Under the pieces are notes generated by a model that saw only the letters and a list, made by a program, of their open reading frames with translations, was not told the DNA's origin and made no database searches. Source: Bugula neritina (taxonomy: Eukaryota; Bryozoa; Gymnolaemata; Cheilostomatida; Bugulidae). From it: 64,000 nucleotides of DNA. This document shows positions 34,988 to 49,900 of this stretch, piece by piece; positions within the stretch are counted from its first letter, which is position 1; each line of letters starts with the position of its first letter. The stretch covers positions 6,129,241-6,193,240 of the forward strand of contig OZ037768.1 of NCBI GenBank assembly GCA_964035545.1, in the 5' to 3' direction. The position numbers were made by a program, and so were the translations under genes.

Positions 34988-37900
34988 TTATGATTGACTA
35001 TTTTCAAGTTGACTTTGAAGATTGCCTACTTTCTCAGACCAGTATTCACTACTTTGTTGGAGCTGCATGGACAGCTCCCCGACACGCTGTATCCAGTAAG
35101 ATTTGTCGAGACTTGAGGCATCATCTGTTGATGCCAAGTTCGGACTTTTATTTCTTGTTGGACTTCTGTTTCTCAGACTAGAAGAGCCCTGTAACATGAG
35201 TCCACCAGTCTGTCACGTGACCATAATACAATCTACTAAACTGAAAATTTTCAATTTAGTATTGAGAAATCATACACTCCACTGCACTGCTTGCTAATTC
35301 ATATTTCCAAACCAATGTTTCATGGAATTGTAAAGTAATGTTATATAAATAAATAAAGTCTACACGTTAAAACTTTTATACTACAGAAATGGTAATAAAA
35401 CTTGCACCACATGATTGCACATGAAGAAATTTAATGAACACGTTGAAGATGTTGGTAGTCATATTTTAGGTGCAAATAAAACCTTTTTTATGTTTTACTT
35501 CTAATAATCAATCTGCACCAACACTCAGGCCTATCAAGTGTTTTGTCCAGAGAAAGGTAATGGGAGACATTGGTTAACAAATGCCATAATTACATCACCC
35601 AAGTAGATGAATACAGAGTGAAAACAGTGACACAGATGAAGCAATACTGCAACATTATAGTACATACCCGAATAGATTGACCTTGAGTTCGTAGAGTTCT
35701 GATGAGGTCATCTTTCTGCTCCATGGTTGCTTGTAAAGTGTGTCTGTTAGCTGACTCCCTCTCCAAGTCCATTCTAATCTGCGCATTCTGCTTTTGCATT
35801 ACGGCAAGCTGTACACAAGTATGTAATTTTATTAAAAACAACAATTATGTTTAAAACCCGCTACCTGAACAGGACAAATCGAAGCTAGGTAAGAAAAAAA
35901 GTGAGAATAATTATGTTTAAATACACCACACTGCATAAAATAAGTGTACAGTATAACAGTATGGCCCACAATGCTCACCTGGCTGTTGAGAAGATTGTTG
36001 TTGTCAGCATTAAGCTGTAGCTGCCGCCGTAAGTCATCAATAGTAGCTAGTTTATCCTTCATGTCAGCATCTTGCGCGTGCCTATACATTAGAAATTTAT
36101 ATAAAATATCGTGTTATTGAAACTAATTCTGCATGGAATGGAATTGCACTAAAGATTTTAATTTACAGATGACTCACTCGTATTCCTCGAGCTTTTGCTG
36201 TAGTTGTCTGAGTAGAATCTGCTGACGACTGGAATGTTCTTGTAAACTCTAGTTGAAAGTAAAAAAAAAAAGTGATAAGACAAATCCATGCAGACGGAAA
36301 AAGGATGGAGGGAAATGCAAAACTGCAGGCTAATGGCCATACATAATAGTATACATATATTTCAGAAGCCAATCGAAAATCATGTAACAAAACATATTTA
36401 AAACATAGCATTAATCTAAAATTTCACAATACAGGCGTGACATTTGGCCTTAATTTTAATATGCAATGATATGATTAAATGATATAAAAATCAGACTACA
36501 ATTTTTAGCAACTTTTATATCTGGAGCAGCTACAATTATGAGCTATTGTCTTACTAAAATTACAAAAAATACGAGAGAATAACCCACAAGTTCAATATTT
36601 TTGTTTCCTTGATTACCTTAAGTTTGAGTTGTTCAGTTTTGAGTTCTGCATTAAGAGCTTCCAACTGGTGAACTTTGTTAGTAGAAGATTGAACATCTTC
36701 TGTGAGAGACTTTTTATCCTTCTGCAACTGTCTAATAGTATCCGATTGCTCTCTCAATTTGTCAGCCAACTTTTCGTTTGATCGTCTATCAACAATAATA
36801 TTGGCATTTTCAAAATTTCATTCTTATAATTTTGTATAGAAAAAAGATTCTCTTTATAAAATATTCAAAATGTATAAAAAAATAAAGGTTTTTTTCTCAC
36901 TATCTCCCACCACTCACTTCTGTTCATCAACCCATCCATTGACGTTGCGTACAACTTGCTCGCTCTCTTTCTGCAGTCGATCACCGTTACATCTAACGTC
37001 ATCTAAAGCCGCTTGTAAAGCAGTTACTTCTTCATTAGCAACACGGTGATTGTTTCGAGCTGTCTTAAGATCGTCTTCAACTCTTTCCATCTCCTGACAC
37101 TTAGAATTCAGCTTCTCAGACAGTGTGGCAACTTCTACCTTGGCTAGAACTAGTTCTTCTTCCTGGAACAAATATTTTATTAGCTATGAAAGCAAAAAAT
37201 AGTTCAAACATGTTTCTTCTGCAGCAAGGTTTGAATCCTGATTAAATTAGAATGTCAAACAGCGCTGCAAGAACTTAAGTCATGCTGTATAATTTTTCAA
37301 ATATCTTACCTTTTACTTGCTTCTTAATAATATAACAGTTCAAATAGAACATAAACCAATAGTGTAAATCATAAACACTAAACAACAACAAATGCCCATG
37401 ACTGACTCATCTGAATGCTAATTGAGTTACCATGACTCATAGCACCAATCACTCCGACTCCCACCTGTCAGTGACTGAATAACTGACAGGTACTGGAGGT
37501 GAGTGATAGAATTAACATACCAAAAGTCTACAATCTTTATAGCTACTGTGTACACTGACACATTGAGCTACGGTAAATACCTTAACAGCAAGTTCCTCAA
37601 TAGACTGTTTGTTTCTTTCAGTTTGATTCTGTAACTCATCATGCATCATATGAACCTGCCTCTCGTATTTCTCTAAATCTGTTTTTGCAGCTGTGTTGTA
37701 TTCCTGCAGCTTCTTGATATCCTGTTTCATGGTCTTGACTTTCTTCTCATAATTTGTTACCTTATACGAAATGTGTACATATAAAGTTAGATTGACAGTG
37801 AGTTTAGTTTACAGTTGAAGACTATACTCGCAAAACTATAGTAGCCATCCCTGCGAGAAACCCTGATAGAAAGGGCTTTTAAAGCAGGCTAAGGACTTCT

Positions 37901-40900
37901 TTACTATTGAGGCAAAAAAGTAATTATAACTGAATGACCTTTCTAGCATCACCAATGACCTTCACTGGGAATCGAACCACTGATCTCATGTTTGTAAAAC
38001 CAGCGCTCTAACCTCTAGACCACAGCTCTCACAATTAAATATAATACTCAAGAGCCACTAATGCTTTTTATTTTATGATCAGTCATGTTTGTTAAATTAA
38101 TGTATTAGTTTTATATACTAAATTTATTTTCAAGATCATGGCTGATGAAATACACAAACATAAAACAAAAATCACCAGTGGCTCTGAAGTATTCTTCAAC
38201 TACGGCCTACCTCTTCCACTAGTGCCTGGTTGCTTTTCTCTGTGTGACTGAGCTGCGACTTTAATTGCTTAGCTTGCTTAGATTTCTCATTCAGCTGGTC
38301 TACAGTCTCATTAAGGTTCGACTGCAGAGAACTGAAATCAGACCTAAGTCGAGACAACTCCCTGTCGCTATCCCTAGTCTGTGAGTCTAGAGATTTTACT
38401 TGCTCATGCAGATTGTCTCTTTGCGCACAAGTCTGTAGATTGTTTTGCTCTGCGGCGTCGAGTTTCTGTAAAGCGTTAACTTTCTCTCGCTCACAAGTTT
38501 CCAAATTGAGTAGAGTCATTCGGAGTTGTCCTTCTTTTTCAACTAACGACTCTTTGGTTACAACCAGCTTTGCATTTAGAGAGTCAAACTCATCTTGACA
38601 TTTCTTTAGCAGAGATTCCTTCTCCTTGAGCTACAAAGATTTGTAACATGTCATCATATAAAATACAATGTGTAAGTTAATCAGTTGATGAATGTATGAC
38701 TTTATTTTATCTATGGCTTCCAATATACTTGAAAAAATCACAATCTTGTTAGTTGATATTACTGTTTACCAAGTAAGTAGAACAATAAGAAATATTTTTA
38801 TGCTAAAAATGCAAGTATGTAGCAAAGTGAAAAAAGAAACCTGTTAACTTTGTATTAAAGCTTAAAACTTGGCTTAATTTCAGACAAATTTATTTTTAGA
38901 ATACAAAAGTTACTCACACTTGTGGCAGTTTCTTTCTGCTGCTTTGTAACCTGCTCCATGTCATCTTGCAGCTCTGTTATCACACTCTTATAGTTGGCGA
39001 GCAGACGGTCAACTTCTCGACCTCTCTGCTGCTCTTTTGTGTATTCTGTGTGGCAGGTTTGGAGCTTAGCATCTACTTCTAGATACTAGACACACCATAT
39101 AAATACTTATAGAATGTTACTAACGATATTTAATAAAAATATAATACGATAACATTACCAGTATATATAACTTAGAAAAACAGCATGATAACATGCGAAC
39201 TAACACTCTATTAACAAATTCCACTATCACAATTGCAACGTGTAAAGAATACTTTATTGTGTTTTTAATATTAAGTTACATTGATTAAGAACAAAAATCT
39301 ATCAAACATGTTTACATGTTTACACTTAATCTGTATAAACAAAAAAGTATTTTGACACAAACCTTATCATCCAGCCGTTTGTACCTCTCTTCAGACATGA
39401 GCAGGTCATTCTGTACTCTTTGTAACGAGAGTTTAACAGAAGACTCGCGCTCTAATGCCATGTCTCTCTCTTTAGCTTTACTACTCAACTCATTCTCTAA
39501 TCTAAAACATAGTATTTCATCACATAAAAGACTGTAGAGATTTCACTGTTATATTATAGATATTACAATGTTGGGACTGTAGATATCAAACTACCAGAAT
39601 TATAGATATTGCACTAGTAGATTGTAGAAATTAGATTATTAGATTGAAAAGATTGAAAAATATTTTACAAGACATGTACCAGAAATTAAAATTAAAAAGA
39701 AAAAGCGTCATTTCCAAGTGTTCACACACCACAGAAACTTTTTCCTGTTCCCATAAAACAGTGCTAACTAATGATAATTGATGTCAAAGAAAATGAAAGT
39801 TATAAATTTTGTAATTTAACTATTGATTAACAATAAAGATATCTTGAACTCAATTTAAAAATTATAAGCAGAATTAGCACCAACTCAAGACTAGAAATTT
39901 ATACAACATGGTAAATGTTAAACTTCATTAGAGCTCACTGGTCAAAGAGCTGTTTCATCTCAATGCATTCCTGCTCCAACTGTACATTCTGCTCTACTAT
40001 GGCCGCATTGTCCGTCTGTAACCTCGTAATTGTCTGATCTTGTTTTACATTATCAGACACTCGTGACTTGAGCTGGTCTTTAGTAGTGAGTAACGTCTGC
40101 TCTAGTATCAGTCTCTTCTCCTCATGATGAGCGAGTTCCTGCGCATAGCCCTTGCACTCTGCTCTGGACTCTGTGACATCCGCCTTCAGCCTATCAATGT
40201 CAATCTGCAGCTGGCTGATCTACAGAAAAAGTTTACTTTATTATCAAACTTAGTGAGAAACAAAATATTGGAACAAAATTAACTAGAGAATATTGATTTA
40301 TTTCATTTATTAGACATGTTGTATTTATTAAGAGTGTTAATTATCAATCTTAGTAGGAAATAAAACATTGGGAATGAAATTAATCTTAAGAATATTACAA
40401 AGCAACTCCACAAATAACTGTTTACCAGATATGTATTAGGTTGCTATTCATTGAGAATGGTTATTTAGATATTTTACTCTATTAGTAAAAACAAAGTTCC
40501 TGGACGCAAAGAAAAACGAAGAGCAAACAGAATGTCCAAACTTTATAAAATTTTCGTTTCAACACAGCCTCTGTGCTGGTGAATTACCCAAAGACATCCC
40601 AGCCTCTATTCAATGGAGGCAACTTACTAAGTTCTGAGCGTAAGCTTCTCGTTTTTCTCGATCATTAACATCAATCCGCAGAAGTCTAAGCTGCTCTTCC
40701 AAGACATTCACTTCCTCGGTCCTTTGGGCTTGCTGCTGCTGAAGTGACTGGCACTCAGCTGTGTTTAGCTGAATCAAGTCGTCTCTCGCTTGCAGCTCCT
40801 TCCCCAAGTGCTCCCCAGCCTCTCTCTCAACACTCAAGTCACGCTCCAGCTTCGAAATAGTGTCTTCAAGAGCTACCACCTCGGTGTGGAACCTAACTCG

Positions 40901-43900
40901 AGTCTTTTCCAACTCAACTCTAGTCTCCTGTAAAGTATTTTCCAATCTGTCCACCTGAAACAAGAAAATGCACGTGAGCCCAAGGTCGTTCGTTTAAGAA
41001 GATAGTAAGTTAAGCAATATTCATCACAGGAAGCATTAAATAAATTACTCAAAATCAAAAATATTTCAAATAAATCAACAGCAGCATTGTAAGCAGTTGA
41101 CTAAATATTAGAACAATCAGGTCACAGTCCCCTGATGTCAGTAGAGAAATCTACGACTAATATTCACACACCTCAGATTCTGCTTCTGATATTTTATCTT
41201 GAAGGCAAGAAATGGAGCTCTTTTGAGCCACTTGCTCTTCTCTAATAGTTAGAAGTTGTCTGTTCCTTTCAGTTAACTCGAGAGACGTGCTGTGCAACTC
41301 GTCTTCAATTTGTCTCAGGCGATCATCTCTTTCATTCACCTTTAGAATCACCACAAGATGTTAGTTGAGAGGACAACACTAATAATTCTATGGAGTAAGT
41401 GAAACCCAAATAAAAACCTCATGTTTGTCTAAAGTATCCACCCCTGTGAGAACCCCTCATAGTAAAGGCTTTTTAAGCAGGCTAAAGATTGTGTATTTGG
41501 GGCACAGGAGTGATTGTGATCAGATGTTTTTATTGATACCATCAATGGTCATGCTGTGATTTGAGCCGGTTACCTAGACCATTGCTCTAACCACTAGGCA
41601 ACAGAGGCTCCTTTTAACTATTTATGTAAACATGTGACTACGATTTAAACTAAATTAGGTTATAAATCACACTGTATTATACAAAGCTGATAAATTTTCA
41701 TGTGGCTAGATTGCCAGCGGTTAGCAGAAATTTTGTCTATCATCAATTTTATTGAGTTGGCAGTATTTTAAATAACCTATTCATAAAGAGTAAACATACA
41801 ACAGGCATTACAGCACATGTTAAAACATTTTTCACTACTGTAAATTCTCACCTCTTCATTGTCATACTGATGCTGCTCTTTATACGAGAGGAAATCATTG
41901 TGCAAGTTTGCACATCTCTCCTCACTACTTGCACACTACAAGCACACACTACAGTACAGCTGGGGTCATAAAAAAAAGCAGGTAAAAGCTAAAGACTCAA
42001 CCAAATAGTTGAAAATAAGTAATGGTACATGCAAATAAACCAGTTTATTAACATGCATCTATATTAAATCTTGTATTTATGGTGCTTTGGTGAAATATTC
42101 AAGCACCCACTTTAGGCTCAGTTAATTATTTGTTACAAATTATGCTACTCTAAATAATAGCTCTGGAGATAATCAAAAAGAAGACAATCAGCAAATCATG
42201 TATCAGTGGCGTGGCAATTTGATTAAATTCAACGCAAAAAACAATTTTAATGATGAACACTGAGAAAAAGCGAACTCGAGAAAATCCAACTGCATTGTTA
42301 CTAAATCATTTCTATATATGCCGGGCTCAAAGTTATGAGATAAAGGTGTAAAGTAACCAATCGCAATGCATGCCATGCAACATACAGAGATAGATCTCGT
42401 TTCAGGCAATGATGTATAACTATTACTTAAAGCTGCCACACAAATAAAAGCTAAAAGCACACATGTATGTCTACTGATAACATCTAATAACTTTAATATA
42501 AAATTTATCCGGCTGCTTGAAAAAGCAAAGCTTAGTCTAACCTCAGCTACTCTCTGTTCCAGTTTACTTCTCAACCTCTGAACATTCGACTCATAGTCCG
42601 CTATCTTGTCATGTGACTTGGTCAGCTCTTCCTGCAGGGCTGTGATCTCATTGGTCAATCTTTCTATCATCTCTTCCCGATGCTGAACTTCTCTCTCCAC
42701 ATCCTTCACCTTGTTAGCCATGTTGGTTATTTCTTTTCCTAGCTTTTTGATTTCCTCATCTTTTATAGTGTTCTAAACAATTAGTAGACAACATTGATTC
42801 AAAATTCTAATTTATAACCAACAATGAAGTATCAAATATCATTTATTCAAAATAATACAGGAATCTTATTTAAATACATAAGCTAGATGACTTGCTAAGA
42901 GATAAACATACATTGCCTCGACATTCTGCCAGTTTGCTCTGCAAGCCTTGCTGGTCTTGCATCAGACTTTTAGCATGCTTGTTTCCAGCTAATAGCTTGT
43001 GTTCCAGAACTTCTACCTAGAGTTGAGAATAGCGACAATCAATACAGAAAACTTTATAAAGCTGGAACAGCAAAGATATGGGGGAAGGAAATCAGTTTTT
43101 GGGATACATCTTCATAACTTACCAGCATACTACCTACTTGAACAATGTAAGTCATCAGATGTGTTAAATGAGCATTAGTAAACAGCTGGTCTGAAGTTTG
43201 AAAAAACTAAACTTTATTTTGCCGAAAACTAGCACATTTATTAAAATTTATACGTTTGATAAGAGTTTTAAGGCTGATTTACATGTAAGAGTGTGAGATA
43301 GAATGTTGGCACTGGGTGGGGGAGCTATTTTCTCACCTGCTGCTGCCATTTTGCTGAGCCTGTTTTTTCATGCTGTACACTCATCTCTAGTCTGCTGATC
43401 TCCTCTCTTGCTTCATCCAATGTCTTTTCCATTTCAGATAAGAGTTGTCCTCTACTGGACAGCTACACCCAAATGAACGTGGAGCTAATTAATTCCGTCC
43501 AACATCATTTTCAACATCAAGTTCAGTATGAAAAGACTTTCATCAAAGATGAATGTTGAAAATTAAATACGATTTTCAACAATTTATTATTATTTTTCCT
43601 ATATGAAGTATAACAACACAGACGTATTACTGTATTAGGCTCCTATCCAATTTCAACAGTAAAAATGCTAGTAAAGTTTTTGTTGTACATCCTTGCTACA
43701 TTCCAACATACAAAAACACAGACGTATGACTGTATTGGATATCAACCTGCTGTCGCGCTGCCTCACAATCACTCTTCCACTGCTCTGCTGCATTCTCAGC
43801 CTCCCCCGTGAGCCCCTGCTGTGATGTCAGCTCACCCTGTAGACTGGCCACTTCGTCTCTGTTCACAGACAGCTGGTCCTGGACCAGTGCTATATCTTCC

Positions 43901-46900
43901 TTGTACCGTCTAATCTCATCCGTATGAGATGATCGGAGTTGTCTCATCTCATCTTGCAACGTTTCAATAGCAGAGACATGTCGTTTGGACTAAAACAGTA
44001 TTTGCTTAAACAATTGATTTTTAGAGCACATATTGTGACAACAAAACAAGCCTTCATGTGTTCTTATATCAAGCCATTTGTAAAACCGGATTTAACAGTT
44101 TGAACATCAAAAATACTCATATAGCAATAGGCTACTGCTAGGGAAAAATACGAGTTCTAATAATCCTTTACGTTTTTTGAATGGTAAATGATCAAACAGC
44201 AGGTAAGCAAAATATCCCCCATTTAATGCCATAAAAATCTGTAGAGGAAATTAGTCAATGCGAGACACAAAATCTGGACCTCTAGCAACTTAAGCAAGAC
44301 AAATACACGCAACACATAGTAGAGTAAAGCTGATCCTCCAAACACATAAAAATAGTGATTTTTCAGTTACATGCATATTACTGCTCACTCTTATTTGCTG
44401 TTTTTAATTTACTGATATCATGGCAATTGATTTTGATTTTAGTATTATATTATTATATTATAGAATACACTACCTCGTTTCTTGACATCTCTAACTCATG
44501 TTTCAACTCGTTTACTGTGATGGCCTGGTTGTTTACCTGACAAAAAAATTATTCTGAAATATTACTCTGTAAATCAATCGTCACAGTAAAAATTGCTGAC
44601 CATGAATTCATGCAGATTAACTTCTCTTATTGATGTATCACAGCAAAGAATAGAAATTACCTCCTCCGTTTGTTTGTTCAACTTTATTTGGAGTTGTCTA
44701 CTTTCTGCCTCTAGTTTCTGTATCTTATCTTTTTGAGAGTTAATTTTCTCTTGACGGTCATTTGACTCTTCCAGTGTGACGGTATACTTATGCTCCATGT
44801 GGTCCAAATCTTCCTGCAGCTTCAGTATAACAGCATCTCTTGCATTCACCTGAAATTAAAGTAATCAAGGACTATTGCTTGTGAATGACAAAGTTCTAAG
44901 ACAACAAGTTGCTTATACAACAAGGACAATATGCCCACACCTGGTATAAATTGTGCAAGTTGAAACAACAAATTTATGCAGATTAGAATATAACCAGCAA
45001 CCAATTATTGCATTGACCGCTGCGAATCGTGCATATTTTCAAAATTATTTATTATTATTTATTAATTTATTTATTTGTGACAACAACTTATTGTTTGTAG
45101 TTTGTAGGTGTCTGTTTTTTACCAAAAACATGAGCCACTAATTTATTTATGATGAGTTTCAAAAATATATTTGCAAAACTCGCAGCCTGAATTATTCACT
45201 CTAATTCCATTCCTTTATATTTGCCTAGTCCTAATAAATGAAGCAGATAAGGTTGATAGTCCAAGGAAAGTAAATTGTCCAACAGCTAAAAGTAAATTGT
45301 AAATCCTAAATATGATTGATTAATTGACCAGAAAGATATATTTAGAGAACATTGCATTTGGAGTTATCAAATCCCACCTCTTGTTGACATGTTTTGTTCT
45401 TCTGCTGAGACACGGTGAGTTCAATCTCAAACTTGTGCACCGTCTGCTCCAGCTCTTGTATCCGGTGAGTGGACTGCTGCAACTTCTGAGACACATTACT
45501 CATCTCATTTCTTTCAGCCTCTAGTTCAGATTCATACTGGTCTCTCTACAATAGAATGCGAAAGGGGTGCGGCAAGCCTTCGTGGTTTTAAAGTGTATAA
45601 TAAAACTGTCAGGTTTATTACGATAAATGTATATGAGTTCAACATTTCAAAGAAGCTCTAGATGCAGCACATAGTTACAAATGAGTCATTTTATCGTTTG
45701 ATAAAGACAGTTCATTATATTACTGTAACTAAATGAAGCTACCAGCAGAGTAATCACAATTATACTCAACTCGCTGAATAGAGATTACATGTTAGAATCT
45801 TGCTGCTTTGTGATTTTATGTTAGTTATAATGGAGTCAACTAAAATAATATAAATATTAGAATATTGTTAGGTTCTGCAGATATTTCACTGCTGCTAGCA
45901 TTACTACAGAGGGTTAAGGTAACTCGCTATTCTTATATTTATCTTTAGTCACATGACCATTCTCAACTTATTGCAAGTATCTTACTTGAGTTTTGCAGGT
46001 ACTTAATTCCCTTCTCAAGTCTGAGCTAAGTTTGTCAAGACGGTTCATCTCTGCTTTGAGTGTAGCCGTAGTATCGTTCTGTTTCTGTTTAGTCTGTGAA
46101 ATGGTCAACTGCTGATCAGCTAGAGACGTCTGCAACTTGCTGTGAGTTTCGTGCAGACGTTCCAGCTCTTTGGTCTTCTGCTCCAACTTCCTTTCGACTT
46201 GCAGCAACTTGTTCTGCAGGTTTCTTGTCTCAACTTCACTCGAGTGCATCTGTGTGACACGAACAGTAAATGTCTAACACATAGCAGAGAGTGGGCAATA
46301 TTCATCGCTTTTGTAATATAAAACAGCAGCACTCTTTTAACAAAACAATGAACTTCAATAATCCAATGATCGCAGCCAATGTTTCAGCTACTTATGGTAT
46401 TTCACAACTAATACTCTTCTGTGATATTCTTCAGAAAACCAACAACATTCACAAATAACTAAAAAAAGTTTTCTTTAATAAATTTAACAAAAATAAGACG
46501 CAATACAACATATTTAACATTCATTATATAATTTGACTGAGTAAAACGTGTAACCTGTTGGTGCAATTGATCAGCTTTGACTTTCAGCGTAGAAATCTTT
46601 TCCTGATGTTTGATCGTATCATCTTCTCTCACAGCTAACTATAAAGTCATTTAAAAATTCTTATATTCAAATATAAGTTATAGAAACGGATGCAAATTTT
46701 CTGATCACTCATGTTTACAGAAAATGCAATACGCTAAAACCTGATAATACAAGTTACTCGTAGTAACATCTGATTGGACATGGTACAGCATAATTGATTT
46801 CATATATCTGGACTGACCAGAAAAATAGTGTAAAATGGGAAAAACTCTGCTTAATAGTAAAGGAGGGACAACTCCTATTAACAACAGCTTTCCCACACAG

Positions 46901-49900
46901 CTAGTTACAGTTAATAGTATAACATGGAAACCTATCAAGTCAACAAGCAGAATATTCAGTAAATTATTACAGTTTGTGTGAGATCATCTTTAGCTCCAGT
47001 AACTGCTTTCAGTTCAGCAGACAGCTTTTGCACCTGCTCACTAAGAGAGAGAATATCTTGAGTCTGACCTGCGCATTTCCTCTCCTTCTCACCCAGTTCT
47101 GCACTCAGTTCACTCAGCTAAAGTAACAGCAAGCAACACCATGCACAAACAAAGTGCTTATTGCATTTCAACTACCTATGTATAAAAATCTCTATTTTAC
47201 TATTTAATTCATAGTATTTAATAATAAATTTTATTGAAAAACTGACAAATGCACAGCAGTACATTTTTCTGCAAAAAATTAAAAATTGTAGATTTTATCA
47301 TGCGAATAGAATTGACTCACTGAGAAAATACAATCTTAATTTTTAGCAATTAATTTTTAATAAGTAATAAATTTCTACAGTGATTGTTTCAATGAATCAA
47401 ATCAGCAGTAACCAAAGCTAAATAGTTACAAGTATAGTTTCTTTAGAGTAGAAAAGCTAATAGCAGACATTTTATGCTTCTATCAATCCAACGATTTTTA
47501 TAATAACTATATATTATAAACACATCTATATTCATTAATTGTATATTTTCTACAGATAAAAGGGTGTAAGAACCTGTCGCTGTTTGATCTCATTATCCAA
47601 GACGACACCCCGATTCTTTTCAGACAGCACTTCTACCTTGTCGTGTAGCCTTCTGCATTGATCTTCTTGCCTAGCCTGAGTTTCCTGTATCTTAGCCTTC
47701 TCTGCTCTCACAGCACTGAGTTCAGATTCACAAACAGCCAACTAGTGATAAAATAAACATGTCTGTTACATTGAGGTGCACAGTAGAACCAAGCACTTTG
47801 ACATAGCACTGGCTGAAGAGATCATTGAATGTCCACATGACTTTAATAGTTAGTGTATACTTCAAAAGACAACCTATTGATTGGAAAATAACATATATTT
47901 TCAGATGCTATTTTAATTAGTAGATAACTTCTTTTAAATATCAGGATAAATATACAAACTATTGAAACATCTTATTTTCAGATATTATTTTTAAATTCTA
48001 AGATAAATATATAAACAGTATATTATTTAATGCTCAGTTTATACTTAAAATCCATTGATCTAAAAATAACACATTTTCAAATACTATTTTAAATATTAGG
48101 TAATTTTCTAAACAAGAAGATAAATATATAACTAGTATATTATTGCATATATTTACTGTGAGTCAGTGAGAAACATACCTGCTGACTAAGCGAGTCAGCA
48201 TCAGTCTGGAAGTTTATCTGGAGAGCTCTCAGCTGAGCCTCTAGTTTACCATTCTCTGTGAGAGTCTGCTCGTGTTGAGAAGTCAGCATATCATAGTCAG
48301 ATTTCAGTTTCTTCTGCTCCTTCAACTGCTGCTTCAGCTATCATGTAGACAACATAAACAGTTATAGATATATATTATGGTACAAGCATGACTTTTCATT
48401 CTCATTATTTAGCGAAAGCTAGTAATGTGTAAGAAAAATATTTTAAACTGAAATTTAAAGCAGTTCAACAGAAAAACCTTTGCGAGTAAAAATAACTGTT
48501 TCTCCATGGCAGATGCATCAAAGTTAGATACATCATACACAGCTGATGTTTATTATTAGAAGTGTAAGGCTAACATCGTTCATGTGCGACACATAATATC
48601 CAATAGTCAAATACAAAACAACAGACAATACCTGAATAGTAAAACACTGATTGGCACACTAAGCATACATTTATGAAATGCATGCTTACCTCTTTATCTA
48701 GTTTATCATGTGACTCTTGTAACTGCGTGAACTTCTTAGAGAGATCTGTGTGTGTAGTTGTCATAGACTCAATAGATTGCTGCTTGGCAGCATTTTGCTG
48801 AGAGTACTGTTCTAGCTGAGCATTGAGAGAGGAGATCTGACTCTCTAGACTAGCTACTTTACTACTCAAAGTCTTTTCCTTGCTCACGCCATCTTGTAAA
48901 GCTTCTTCTTTCTCCATCAGCTGATGTCTTAGCATTTGCTCCTCCTGATCGGACGTCACTCTCTTTTCCTACATCAACCAAACATTTACCATAGTCGACC
49001 ACTGTTAGCTTTTGAAAGTCTGTTACAAAAATTAAATTTTACTGTTAGCTTATATAAATTTGTTATAAAAATTCAACTTGATATCACCCTAGTTTTACAT
49101 CTCATAAGATTTCCAGTACCTGTAGTTGCTGATTGGCCGTCTCTAGTTTTACTTCAGTAGCGGTAAGTTTCTCATTTGCTTCGGCTAGTCTTCGCTCGAC
49201 ATCAGAATGTTTGGCTTCAAGAGTGAACAACTGCAACATGCAAAAGTTGTATCAATTTAATTTAATCCTAATTTTCAGTGATCCAATGCAAAATCTTGCT
49301 GAACAAATTTTAAAATGGGCAGAGGTTAGATAGCTGTTATGCATGTTTTTATAAGAATTAGTAGTGCCAGTATAATTGGATGGATAAAACAAATATAATG
49401 ATAGATAAAAGTCAGTTTGACTACTAGAATTGTATATCCACAGCTGTTATAATTGCTTTAGATAGGTAAGAAAGCAACAAAAGAGAGTTCTAATAGTCAG
49501 CTGCACTAACTAACATCTCCAGACAAGCTACAGAAGCTACCTTACCTCTGATTTAGAAGATGTATAGTCTTCCTTCAAGCCTTCTAACAAGTCTTTCTGC
49601 TCTCTGCAAACTCTTTCTGACTCCTCTAACCTCTTCTCATATTCAGCAACCTTGCCTCTGAGAGCCGAGAGCTCTAGCTGCTTATCTACCACCTCATTGG
49701 CTAAATTCTTCTGCTGGTCTCGCGTATTTGATTCAAGTTGCTGCATGCCGTTACTCACTCTATCAAGCTGACCATAATAACAATATTTACAAATAATAGT
49801 TCCAAGAACAAATTAATCTAAATAATTGGTTGCAAATAAAGTTGCACATGTCATAGACAATATTCCAGTAATGAAATCGTTTAAACACATAGATAGCTTG

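Noticed and set aside
34924-35297. Plus-strand ORFs of 85 and 64 codons
   Set aside because: Antisense shadows of the last exon of the coiled-coil gene.
37960-38030. tRNA gene on the minus strand
   Set aside because: A and B boxes are present but cloverleaf arms do not pair; it continues into the SINE core.
42203-42721. 172-codon minus-strand ORF as one exon
   Set aside because: Only 42542-42721 is coding (exon 42542-42772); the rest is intron read-through beyond a GTTAGA donor.
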